Assembly: GCF_000620785.1 (NCBI RefSeq)
Contig: NZ_JIAI01000010.1
Coordinates: 265,000 to 328,999, forward strand
Source: Actinospineispora acaciae DSM 45401
Lineage (GTDB): Bacteria; Actinomycetota; Actinomycetes; Mycobacteriales; Pseudonocardiaceae
Direction of reading: 5' to 3'
DNA length: 64,000 nt
Below are positions 37,303 through 46,317 of the stretch, one piece after another; position 1 is the stretch's first letter, and each line of letters opens with the position of its first letter. The notes below the pieces were generated by a model. The model made no database searches. It saw only the letters and a list, made by a program, of their open reading frames with translations, and was not told the origin of the DNA. Position numbers and translations under genes: made by a program.

Positions 37303-37737
37303 GACGACCGCCACGCAGGCACCGATGTAGACGAACTGCTCGACGGTGCGCCGGGGCAGCGGCGTGGCCGGCTCGCCGCCGACACCGAGCGAGTGCCGCG
37401 CGGCGTAGACGTTCGCCGGGAACATCAGCACCAGCAGCACGGCCAGGCAGCCGGCGGCCAGCCGGGACGTCGGCGGCAGCAGCAGCCCCACCACGCCGGC
37501 CAGCTCCAGCACCCCCGTCACGTCGACCAGCCGGGCCGGGAACGGCAGCGACGGCGGCACCATCGCGATCAGGTCGTTCCGCCGCTTGGACGAGAAGTGC
37601 GCCGTGCCGGTCAGCAGGAACATCAGCGCGAGCCCACCGGCCAGCGCCGGCGCCCACCCGTCGAACCACGACACCCCGAGCAGGCCGAGCAGCCGGAACA
37701 GCCCCCAGCCGCCGAACAACGCAACGAACAGCACCAT
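37294..37737 (-). CDS. DoxX-family membrane protein
   Basis: A 147-residue integral membrane protein with four hydrophobic helices (VLFVALFGGWGLFRLLGLLG, LAGGLALMFLLTGTAHF, VLELAGVVGLLLPP, CLAVLLVLMFPANVYAA) typical of DoxX-like proteins. No catalytic role is visible. It is divergent from the TetR gene, with the palindromic operator between them, so it is the likely target of that repressor. Confidence 0.88.
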   Translation of the reverse strand: MVLFVALFGGWGLFRLLGLLGVSWFDGWAPALAGGLALMFLLTGTAHFSSKRRNDLIAMVPPSLPFPARLVDVTGVLELAGVVGLLLPPTSRLAAGCLAVLLVLMFPANVYAARHSLGVGGEPATPLPRRTVEQFVYIGACVAVVLA

Positions 37738-37766
37738 CTCCGGACCCCTCTTCCACAGCGGTCAAT

Positions 37767-37808
37767 CTTGTCAGTGACAAGTTTGCGCGCGGCGCGGCTA
37801 TCTTGTCA
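37767..37808. promoter_or_regulatory. TetR operator and promoter region
   Basis: CTTGTCA-G-TGACAAG is a perfect 15-bp palindrome (37767-37781). A second half-site CTTGTCA (37802-37808) overlaps the likely -35 of the tetR promoter (-10 TACGCT at 37825). Repression of both divergent genes is inferred. Confidence 0.65.
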
Positions 37809-37837
37809 ACGTAAAGATGCGGGCTACGCTATTCGGT

Positions 37838-38374
37838 GTGACGGGACGGCCTTATCACCACGGCGACCTGCGGCGGGCATTGCTGGACGCGGCGGTCGCC
37901 GCGATCGAGCAGGACGGCGCCGGGGCGCTGAGCCTGCGCGCGGTGGCGCGGCGGGCCGAGGTCTCGCACGCCGCGCCGACCCACCACTTCGGGGACAAGG
38001 CGGGCCTGCTCACCGCGGTGGCCGTGCAGGGGTACGAGCTGCTCCACGCCGCGCTGACCGCCGCCGCGAGGTCCGGGGGGTTCACCGACGTCGGGGTGGC
38101 CTACGTGCGGTTCGCCGGCGAGCACCCGGCGCACTTCGCCGTGATGTTCCGCCCGGAGCTGCTGCACGACGACGACCCCGAGCTGGTGGCCGCCCGCGAC
38201 CGCGCCGGCGAGCCGCTGCTGTCCGGCGCCGGCGACCGGGCGACGGCCACCGCGGCGTGGTCGCTGGTGCACGGGCTGGCCACGCTGCTGCGCCACGGCG
38301 TGATCGCCCCGGCTCCGAACAGCAGCGTGGAGGACCTCGCGCGGGTGGTGACCCGCAAGCTGCGATTGGACTAG
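37838..38374 (+). CDS. TetR-family transcriptional regulator
   Basis: A 178-residue repressor with N-terminal helix-turn-helix (RPYHHGDLRRALLDAAVAAI, LSLRAVARRAEVSHAAPTHH) and a ligand-binding C-terminal part with GVAYVRFAGEHPAHFAVMF (a WHG-type domain). The GTG start was chosen because TACGCT ends 7 nt before it; an upstream ATG adds 7 residues and lies before that -10 box. It overlaps the convergent tmk gene by 4 nt. Confidence 0.9.
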   Translation: MTGRPYHHGDLRRALLDAAVAAIEQDGAGALSLRAVARRAEVSHAAPTHHFGDKAGLLTAVAVQGYELLHAALTAAARSGGFTDVGVAYVRFAGEHPAHFAVMFRPELLHDDDPELVAARDRAGEPLLSGAGDRATATAAWSLVHGLATLLRHGVIAPAPNSSVEDLARVVTRKLRLD

Positions 38375-39006
38375 AGGCGGGCGGCCAGGTCGGTGATGGG
38401 TACGGACGTCACGCCGTCCAGAACCTGCCACGGGCTGACCCAGGACGCGGCGGCGAGCTGGTCGTACACCTCGCCGCAGCGGCGCTGCAGCTCGTCGTCG
38501 GACTCGTAGGCGTCCCTAGCGCGGGTGGCGTCCAACGACTCGCGGCGGGCCGCGCGCTCGGCGGCCAGCTCGCGCGGCACCCGCAGCAGCAGTTGCAGGT
38601 CCGGCGCCGGCAGCTCGAACCGGTCCAGCTCCAGCGCGCGCACCCAGTCGACGAACTCGCCGTCCGCGTCCTGCTTGAGCCGGGCCGCGCCGTACGCCGC
38701 GTTGGACGCCACGTACCTGTCCACCAGCAGCACGTCGGCGTGGGCCAGGGCGCGCCTGACCTGGGCGGAGGCGGCGCGACGGTCCAGGGCGAACAGCATC
38801 GCCATGCCGTACACCGAGTCGGTCAGGTCGCCGAGCCGGCCGTGCAGCGCGTCGGCCACCAGCGGTCCGTACACGTCCTCGCCGTACCGGGGGAACACCA
38901 TCCGCTCCACGACCAGCCCGCGCGCCGCGAGCGCCCCGGCCAGCCCGTCGGTGAGCGTCCGCTTCCCCGCCCCGTCCAGCCCCTCGACCGCCACCAGCCG
39001 TCCCAC
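38371..39006 (-). CDS. tmk: Thymidylate kinase
   Basis: A 211-residue enzyme that phosphorylates dTMP to dTDP. The P-loop is EGLDGAGKRTL, then FPRYGE, the DRYVASNAAYGAARL segment with the DRY motif, and a flexible LID region. It closely matches mycobacterial Tmk. The GTG immediately before GRLVAVEG follows a TACGCT box by 8 nt; a GTG two codons earlier is possible. In M. tuberculosis it sits between mtrA and sahH. Confidence 0.94.
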   Translation of the reverse strand: MGRLVAVEGLDGAGKRTLTDGLAGALAARGLVVERMVFPRYGEDVYGPLVADALHGRLGDLTDSVYGMAMLFALDRRAASAQVRRALAHADVLLVDRYVASNAAYGAARLKQDADGEFVDWVRALELDRFELPAPDLQLLLRVPRELAAERAARRESLDATRARDAYESDDELQRRCGEVYDQLAAASWVSPWQVLDGVTSVPITDLAARL

Positions 39007-39044
39007 GGTCACCAAGCGTATCCGCCGCGCCCGCCGCACCCCGG

Positions 39045-39110
39045 CCGCACACACCGTCGCGTCGCGGCACACGGGTTGGGGCGTGTGTGCGGCGGCAACT
39101 CGCTGTGTGC
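39045..39110. repeat. 27-bp dispersed element with hairpin, copy B (inverted)
   Basis: The exact reverse complement of the 27-bp element at 21938 occupies 39084-39110. It is preceded by a CCGCACACAC/GTGTGTGCGG inverted repeat spanning 39045-39092. It lies between the tmk start and the NUDIX stop. Confidence 0.75.
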
Positions 39111-39117
39111 CGGGCCG

Positions 39118-39582
39118 TCAGAGCAGGGCGGCCACGGCGGGCCAGGTGTCGGCGAAGCCGGGGTGCAGGGGGAGAGTGGGCAGGTCGTCCTGGCGGACCC
39201 AGCGGACCTCGGCGCTCTCCTCGGTGCGGGCGGTGACGGACACGAGCTTCTCGGCGTGCGCCAGCACGGTGGTGTACGACCAGCCGCGGTGGTCGTCCAG
39301 GTAGCTGCCGGTGACCGCGTACTCGGCGGCGGCCAGCCCGGCCTCCTCCCAGGCCTCCCTGGCCGCGGCCTGCTCGGCGGACTCGCCGGGCGTGCGCGCC
39401 CCGCCGAGCAGACCCCAGGTGTCACCGTGATGGCTCCACCACGACCGGTGCTGCATGAGCACCCAGTCCTCGCCGTCGGCCGACCGGTGCCGCAGCAGCA
39501 GCCCGGCCGCGCCGTACAGGCCCCAATGCCGGTGGCCGAGCTCGCACCAGGCCCAGCCGTCCCCGGGGCCGTCAAATTTCAT
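39118..39582 (-). CDS. NUDIX hydrolase
   Basis: A 154-residue pyrophosphohydrolase. The Nudix box reads GGARTPGESAEQ followed by REAWEEAGL, with the metal-binding REAWEE. The substrate (nucleotide or cofactor diphosphate) is not evident. Its ATG is 2 nt after the sahH stop, so it is cotranscribed with sahH. Confidence 0.92.
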   Translation of the reverse strand: MKFDGPGDGWAWCELGHRHWGLYGAAGLLLRHRSADGEDWVLMQHRSWWSHHGDTWGLLGGARTPGESAEQAAAREAWEEAGLAAAEYAVTGSYLDDHRGWSYTTVLAHAEKLVSVTARTEESAEVRWVRQDDLPTLPLHPGFADTWPAVAALL

Positions 39583-39584
39583 GA

Positions 39585-41075
39585 TCAGTAGCGATAGTGC
39601 TCCGGCTTGTAGGGGCCTTCGACGTCCACGTCGATGTACTCGGCCTGGTCCTTCGTGAGCTTGGTCAGCTCGCCGCCGAGCGCCTGCACGTGGATCCGGG
39701 CGACCTTCTCGTCCAGCGCCTTGGGCAGCCGGTAGACGTCCTTGTTGTACTCCTCGTGCTTGGTGAACAGCTCGATCTGCGCGATCGTCTGGTTCGCGAA
39801 GCTCGCGCTCATCACGAAGCTCGGGTGCCCGGTCGCGTTGCCCAGGTTCAGCAGCCGCCCCTCGGACAGCACGATGATCGAGTGCCCGTCCGGGAACACC
39901 CACTCGTCCACCTGCGGCTTGATCACCGTCCGCCTGATGCCCGGGTACCGCGCCAGACCGGCCATGTCGATCTCGTTGTCGAAGTGGCCGACGTTGCCCA
40001 GGATCGTCTGGTGCTTCATCCGGGCCATGTGCTCGACCGTCACGATGTCCTTGTTGCCGGTCGTGGTGATCACGATGTCGGCCTGGCCCACCACGTCGTC
40101 CAGCCGCGCCACCTGGAAGCCCTGCAGCAGCGCCTGCATCGCGCAGATCGGGTCCACCTCGGTGACGATCACCCGCGCGCCCTGCCCGGCCAGCGCCTCC
40201 GCCGAGCCCTTGCCCACGTCGCCGTAGCCGCACACCACCGCGACCTTGCCGCCGATCAGCACGTCGGTGGCCCGGTTGATGCCGTCCACCAGCGAGTGCC
40301 GGATGCCGTACTTGTTGTCGAACTTCGACTTGGTCACCGAGTCGTTGACGTTGATCGCCGGGAACAGCAGCTGCCCGCGCTCGGCCAACTGGTAAAGCCG
40401 GTTGACCCCGGTCGTGGTCTCCTCGGTGACGCCCCGGATCGCCGCCGCCGCCCGCGTCCAGCGCTGCCCGTCGGCGGCCAGCGTCTCGCGCAGCGTGTCC
40501 AGGATGACCTTGTACTCGTCCGGGTCGTCGTCGGCGGCGCTCGGCACGACCCCGGCCGCCTCGTACTCCGCGCCCTTGTGCACCAGCAGCGTGGCGTCCC
40601 CGCCGTCATCCAGGATCATGTTCGGCTCGGCGCCTTCGGGCCAGGCCAGCATCCGCTCGGTGCACCACCAGTACTCCTCCAGCGACTCGCCCTTCCAGGC
40701 GTACACCGGCACGCCTTGCGGCGCCTCCGGAGTCCCGTGCGGGCCCACCACCACCGCGGCGGCCGCGTGGTCCTGGGTGGAGAAGATGTTGCACGACGCC
40801 CACCGCACCTCGGCGCCCAGCGAGACCAGCGTCTCGATCAACACGGCCGTCTGCACGGTCATGTGCAGCGACCCCGACACCCGCGCCCCGTGCAACGGCC
40901 GCGCCTCCGCGTACTCCCGGCGCAGCGACATCAACCCCGGCATCTCGTGCTCGGCCAGCCGGATCTCCTTGCGTCCGAACTCGGCCAACCCCAGGTTCGC
41001 CACCGCGAAGTCCAGGTCGCCCACCCGCTGGAACCGGCCACCCGACCGGTCCGCCTCGGTCGTCGGTGCGCTCAT
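39585..41075 (-). CDS. ahcY: Adenosylhomocysteinase
   Basis: A 496-residue NAD-dependent enzyme that splits S-adenosylhomocysteine to adenosine and homocysteine, keeping methylation running. Signatures are SCNIFSTQDHAAAAV, GKVAVVCGYGDVGKGSAEAL (NAD loop) and NVGHFDNEID; the C-terminus KPEHYRY is the conserved subunit tail. GAGGAGGAC precedes the ATG. I saw no SAH riboswitch in the 93-nt leader. Confidence 0.97.
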   Translation of the reverse strand: MSAPTTEADRSGGRFQRVGDLDFAVANLGLAEFGRKEIRLAEHEMPGLMSLRREYAEARPLHGARVSGSLHMTVQTAVLIETLVSLGAEVRWASCNIFSTQDHAAAAVVVGPHGTPEAPQGVPVYAWKGESLEEYWWCTERMLAWPEGAEPNMILDDGGDATLLVHKGAEYEAAGVVPSAADDDPDEYKVILDTLRETLAADGQRWTRAAAAIRGVTEETTTGVNRLYQLAERGQLLFPAINVNDSVTKSKFDNKYGIRHSLVDGINRATDVLIGGKVAVVCGYGDVGKGSAEALAGQGARVIVTEVDPICAMQALLQGFQVARLDDVVGQADIVITTTGNKDIVTVEHMARMKHQTILGNVGHFDNEIDMAGLARYPGIRRTVIKPQVDEWVFPDGHSIIVLSEGRLLNLGNATGHPSFVMSASFANQTIAQIELFTKHEEYNKDVYRLPKALDEKVARIHVQALGGELTKLTKDQAEYIDVDVEGPYKPEHYRY

Positions 41076-41168
41076 CTACTCAAGTCCTCCTCGATCGGAA
41101 TCGGCGAAGGTCACGCTACCGCCGACGGGCCGCCACCGGTGAATGACGCCGCAATACTTGTTCAGCGG

Positions 41169-42500
41169 TTACGTCTGGTCCGGCGCGATCGCGGCGTCCA
41201 GCACCGTGCGCGCCGCCTTGGCCCGCCCGCGAGCGGCGAGCAGCCCGGCCGGGGCGAGCGCGTAGCCGTCGTCCACCGCCACCGGGGCGTCCCCGATCAT
41301 CCCGCGCAGGCCCTCGTCGCAGCGCAGCGTCATCCGGATCGCGGCCAGCCCCGCCTGGTCGGGCTGGCGGAACACCCCGCCGGTGAGCAGCACCAGCCCG
41401 ACGCCGGCCTCGGCCAGCTCCGCCCCGGCCACCCGCAGGTGCCGGCGCACCGCGAGCACCGAGGCCAGCGCGGCCAGCCGGCGGTCCTCAGCGCGCCCGC
41501 CCGCGTCGGTGGGCAGGAAGTCGGTCTCCTCGGCCAGCCGGCGCGCCGTCGGGCCGAGGAGGTCCGCCTCCACCGGGTCCACCACGCCCTCGGCCTGGCC
41601 CTCGGTGAGGATGCCGGTCACGGTGGGCCGCATGCCCAGGTCCGCCTCGGCGGTGCCCTTGATCGACACGTCATCGGCGGACGCGGCGGGCAGCGCGGAG
41701 TACACGTCGGTGGTGGACGAGCCCACGTCCACCACCAGCACGGCGCCGCCGCCGGCCCCCCGGGCGCGGACCAGCTCGGCCAGCCCCCGGCACACGGCGG
41801 CCGGTGTGGTCTCCTTGGCCAGCCGGCGGAACCTGGCGGTGGTCGCGGTGCCCCGCCCGCCCACCAGGTGCCCGGCCAGCAGCTCGGACATCGCCACCCG
41901 CGCGGGCTCCGGGACGATCTCGCCCTCGGCCGGGAACACCGCGTCGGTGGCCAGCACCGTGCGGCCGGTGGCGCGCAGCACCGCCATCGCGTCCGAGCGC
42001 ACGCCGGCGCGCACCGCGAGCACTATCGGCGCCCGCACCCGCGCCCTGGCCAGCCGCGCGGCGTTGCGCAGCACGGTCTGCTCGGCCTCGGTGCCGACGC
42101 CGTCCACCAGCAGCACCACGTCCGGGCGCGCCGAGCGCAACGCCCGCACCCCCGCCGGCTCCAACAGCCCGGCCTGCACGTTCACCACCCGGGCGCCCGC
42201 CGAGCAGCCCGCGCGGCGGCCGGCCTCCTCGGACGCCAGCCGCTCCTGCCCGACCACCGCCAGCCGCAACCCACCGCCGGCCGACGAGCACGCCAGCAAC
42301 TCCGCGTCAGATGCCGCCCGCCTGGGCGTCAGCGGCCCCTCCACGCCAACGGCGGCGGCCGCCGCGTGCACGCCTTCGAGCAGGTCGTGCGGGGTGGTCG
42401 GGTGCTGGGCGCAGCCGGTCGGCTCGCCGTCGGGGTCGATGCCCAGCGCCTTGGTCCACCCCGAACCCACGTCGACGCAGACGGATGGCCGGGCGGTCAT
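41169..42500 (-). CDS. MutL/GlmL-family ASKHA protein
   Basis: A 443-residue actin-like ATPase-fold protein of the glutamate mutase MutL family. It has two phosphate-binding turns (VCVDVGSGWTKALGID and VLVVDVGSSTTDVYSA) and LLTGGVFRQP. Relatives usually sit beside adenosylcobalamin-dependent amino-acid mutases as repair or assembly factors. No mutase gene lies in this window, so its partner is unknown. The ATG follows a TAGTGT box by 8 nt. Confidence 0.85.
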   Translation of the reverse strand: MTARPSVCVDVGSGWTKALGIDPDGEPTGCAQHPTTPHDLLEGVHAAAAAVGVEGPLTPRRAASDAELLACSSAGGGLRLAVVGQERLASEEAGRRAGCSAGARVVNVQAGLLEPAGVRALRSARPDVVLLVDGVGTEAEQTVLRNAARLARARVRAPIVLAVRAGVRSDAMAVLRATGRTVLATDAVFPAEGEIVPEPARVAMSELLAGHLVGGRGTATTARFRRLAKETTPAAVCRGLAELVRARGAGGGAVLVVDVGSSTTDVYSALPAASADDVSIKGTAEADLGMRPTVTGILTEGQAEGVVDPVEADLLGPTARRLAEETDFLPTDAGGRAEDRRLAALASVLAVRRHLRVAGAELAEAGVGLVLLTGGVFRQPDQAGLAAIRMTLRCDEGLRGMIGDAPVAVDDGYALAPAGLLAARGRAKAARTVLDAAIAPDQT

Positions 42501-42662
42501 GGCCGAGCACACTATCCATGATCGGTCAAGACGGCCGCACCAAGTCGCCTGACCAGGACCGATCGTGCGCCGAGTCGATCCTGTGGCGAGCCGACCGGTG
42601 TGCGGTCGTTACCTTGCGGACCTGGGACGCGGTGACAAACTCGGGGTACGGTCTGCGCCCAT

Positions 42663-42713
42663 AGAGGTACCTCTACCACGGCAGACACGGCTAGAGACAC
42701 GGCAAGACACGGC
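42663..42713 (+). promoter_or_regulatory. Palindrome and direct repeats before the acyl-CoA ligase
   Basis: AGAGGTACCTCT (42663-42674) is a perfect 12-bp palindrome lying at the expected transcription start after a TACGGT box. It is followed by three AGACACGGC direct repeats at 42683, 42695 and 42705. An operator role is inferred. Confidence 0.5.
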
Positions 42714-42758
42714 AATGGTGCCGCCTCACAGCGGCCGGATCGCATACGGGAGAGCGAC

Positions 42759-44399
<1,641 letters not shown>

Positions 44400-44457
44400 C
44401 CGGCGCTCCCCGACCAGCACGAACACGCCTAACGACCACGTTTCCGCTGGTCAGATG

Positions 44458-44501
44458 CCGTGAGTGGATAGAGGTGCCATAGCACCTCTATCCACTCACG
44501 G
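44458..44501. repeat. CCGTGAGTGG palindrome, copy 3
   Basis: A perfect inverted repeat (CCGTGAGTGGATAGAGGTGC with its complement) forms a 44-nt hairpin between two convergent genes and probably ends transcription from both sides. It is nested inside a second, outer inverted repeat, GACCACGTTTCC and GGAAACGGTGGTC. Confidence 0.85.
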
Positions 44502-44524
44502 GTCGTGAGCTGGGGAAACGGTGG

Positions 44525-45739
44525 TCACTGGAACCTGAGCGCTTCGATGGGACGCAGGCGGGCCGCCCGCAGCGCGGGGTAGCCGCCGGCCAGCAGGCCG
44601 ATGACCAGGCTGAACACGAACGAGACGGCCAGTGCGGGCACGGACACGTCGGGGGTGCCGAAGTTCGGTGCGAGCTTCGGGATGACGTAGGCCGCGCCGA
44701 GTGTCAGCCCGACGCCGACCGCCGCGCCGGCCAGACCGCCGATGCCGGCCAGCACGGTGGACTCGATCAGGAACTGCTTCATGATCGCGCTGCGGCGGGC
44801 GCCGATGGCCTTGCGGATGCCGATCTCCCTGGTCCGCTCGGTCACCGAGACCAGCATGATGTTCGCCACCCCGATGCCGCCCACGATCAGCGAGATGCTC
44901 GCGATCGCCACGGTGAACACCGTCAGGAAGGTGAGCGTCTCGCGCATCCGGTCGAGCTGGTTCTGGAACGCCATGAGCTTGAAGTCGCGCTGGGTGGGGT
45001 CGCCGATGTGGTGCCGGTCGTCCAGGGTGCGGGTGATCTGGTCCTGCGCGGCCTGCACCGTGGCGGGGCTGGTCGCCTTGACGATGATCTGGTTGACCGT
45101 GTCCGCCCCGCCGACCAGGTAGCTGCGCGCCGCGCCGATCGGCACCAGCGCCGCGTCGTCACCCATCCCGTTGCTCTCCAGCACCCCGATCACCGTGAAG
45201 TTGGCCCGGCCCAGCCGTACCTGCTTGCCCAGCGCCGCGCCGGCGTCGCCGCCGAACAGGGTGGCCACCGCGTTCGGCCCGAGCAGCGCCACCTTGGCGC
45301 TCGCGCGCTCCTGGGCCGGGGTGAACATCTGCCCGACCACCACGCCCCGGTCGGACACCCGCAGGTAGTCGCTGGTCGAACCGGTGATCGAGGTCTGGTA
45401 CTTGCGCTGGTCGTAGGTGGCCAGCGCGGTCCCGGTCACCACCGGGGTCGCGCTGGCCACGTCCGGCGCCTGTGCCGGGTTCTCCAGCGCACGGACGTCC
45501 GCGTCGGTCAGGTTGCGCACCCCGCCGCCGATCACGCTGCCGCTGACCTTGGACACCGTGATCTGGTTGGCCATCTTCCCGAACGACTCGTTGAACCCTG
45601 ACTTGATGCCGTCCCCCAGCCCCACCAGCACGATCACGGCGGCCACCCCGATGATGATGCCCAGGGTGGTCAGCACCGAGCGGAGCTTGTTCGCTCGCAG
45701 GCTGCGCGACGCGATGACGAACGCTTCGCGGATGTTCAC
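44525..45739 (-). CDS. MacB/FtsX-type ABC transporter permease
   Basis: This 404-residue permease has an N-terminal helix (LRSVLTTLGIIIGVAAVIVL), a periplasm-facing MacB_PCD domain, then three helices of the FtsX domain (FTVAIASISLIVGGIGVANI, GGLAGAAVGVGLTLGAAYVI, VSFVFSLVIGLLAGGYPALR). The cytosolic TREIGIRKAIGARRS loop is typical. No ATPase gene is adjacent, so its partner must be encoded elsewhere. The GTG start has GGGAG about 10 nt upstream. Confidence 0.9.
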   Translation of the reverse strand: MNIREAFVIASRSLRANKLRSVLTTLGIIIGVAAVIVLVGLGDGIKSGFNESFGKMANQITVSKVSGSVIGGGVRNLTDADVRALENPAQAPDVASATPVVTGTALATYDQRKYQTSITGSTSDYLRVSDRGVVVGQMFTPAQERASAKVALLGPNAVATLFGGDAGAALGKQVRLGRANFTVIGVLESNGMGDDAALVPIGAARSYLVGGADTVNQIIVKATSPATVQAAQDQITRTLDDRHHIGDPTQRDFKLMAFQNQLDRMRETLTFLTVFTVAIASISLIVGGIGVANIMLVSVTERTREIGIRKAIGARRSAIMKQFLIESTVLAGIGGLAGAAVGVGLTLGAAYVIPKLAPNFGTPDVSVPALAVSFVFSLVIGLLAGGYPALRAARLRPIEALRFQ

Positions 45740-45926
45740 CGGCCCGACGCTCCCAGCGGACCCTGAAAGCTCCCTGCACAGACCCTGGGAACCACCTGGA
45801 TCGATAACCCGGTCGACCGGTTCGGCTCGTCGCGGCGGCGGTGCGGTGTATGGTGTCCGATGGTTCTGCCCCCGGCGTGGGGGCGTGCGTGAACGAGCGT
45901 CTGGGAGTGTTTGTGGGAAGGTCGCT

Positions 45927-46310
45927 GTGACGTCTTCTCGGCCCACCGACCCTCAGGGCACCGTCGGACTCCAGGTCATCGACGCCGCCAACGGCGTCCG
46001 CATCCTGCACGTCGACGGCGAGCTCGACATGGTCACCGCACCGGCGTTGGCCCGAGCCCTGCGCGAGCAGCTCAGCTCCGGCTGTCGCTCCCTGGTGGTC
46101 GACCTGGCCGCCGTCGAGTTCCTGGGCTCCTCCGGCCTGGCCACCCTCGCCGAAGCCCTGGACCTGGCCGGCGACACCAGGATGGTCCTGGCCGGCAGCG
46201 CCAACCACCTGGTGGCCCGCCCGCTGGAGATCACCGGTATGACCACGATGTTCGACGTCTACCCCACCGTGGCCGAGGCCCTGACCGCCCTGGACGTGCC
46301 GGCCAACTGA
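45927..46310 (+). CDS. STAS anti-sigma factor antagonist (RsbV-like)
   Basis: A 127-residue single STAS domain (ILHVDGELDMVTAPALARAL, LVVDLAAVEFLGSSGLATLA) with the phospho-acceptor serine in FLGSSGL. Such proteins bind and sequester RsbW-type kinases when unphosphorylated. It converges on the large partner-switching protein, whose C-terminal kinase domain is a plausible partner. GGAAGG lies 5 nt before the GTG. Confidence 0.9.
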   Translation: MTSSRPTDPQGTVGLQVIDAANGVRILHVDGELDMVTAPALARALREQLSSGCRSLVVDLAAVEFLGSSGLATLAEALDLAGDTRMVLAGSANHLVARPLEITGMTTMFDVYPTVAEALTALDVPAN

Positions 46311-46317
46311 GCGCGCT

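Noticed and set aside
41076..41168. SAH riboswitch before ahcY
   Set aside because: The 93-nt leader has none of the conserved SAH-riboswitch core.
39597..42521. 974-codon plus-strand frame
   Set aside because: It runs antisense to ahcY and the MutL-like gene, with His/Arg/Pro-rich translation typical of GC-frame shadows.
42518..42664. 49-codon frame before the acyl-CoA ligase
   Set aside because: No recognisable family and no ribosome-binding site; it spans the promoter and operator region.
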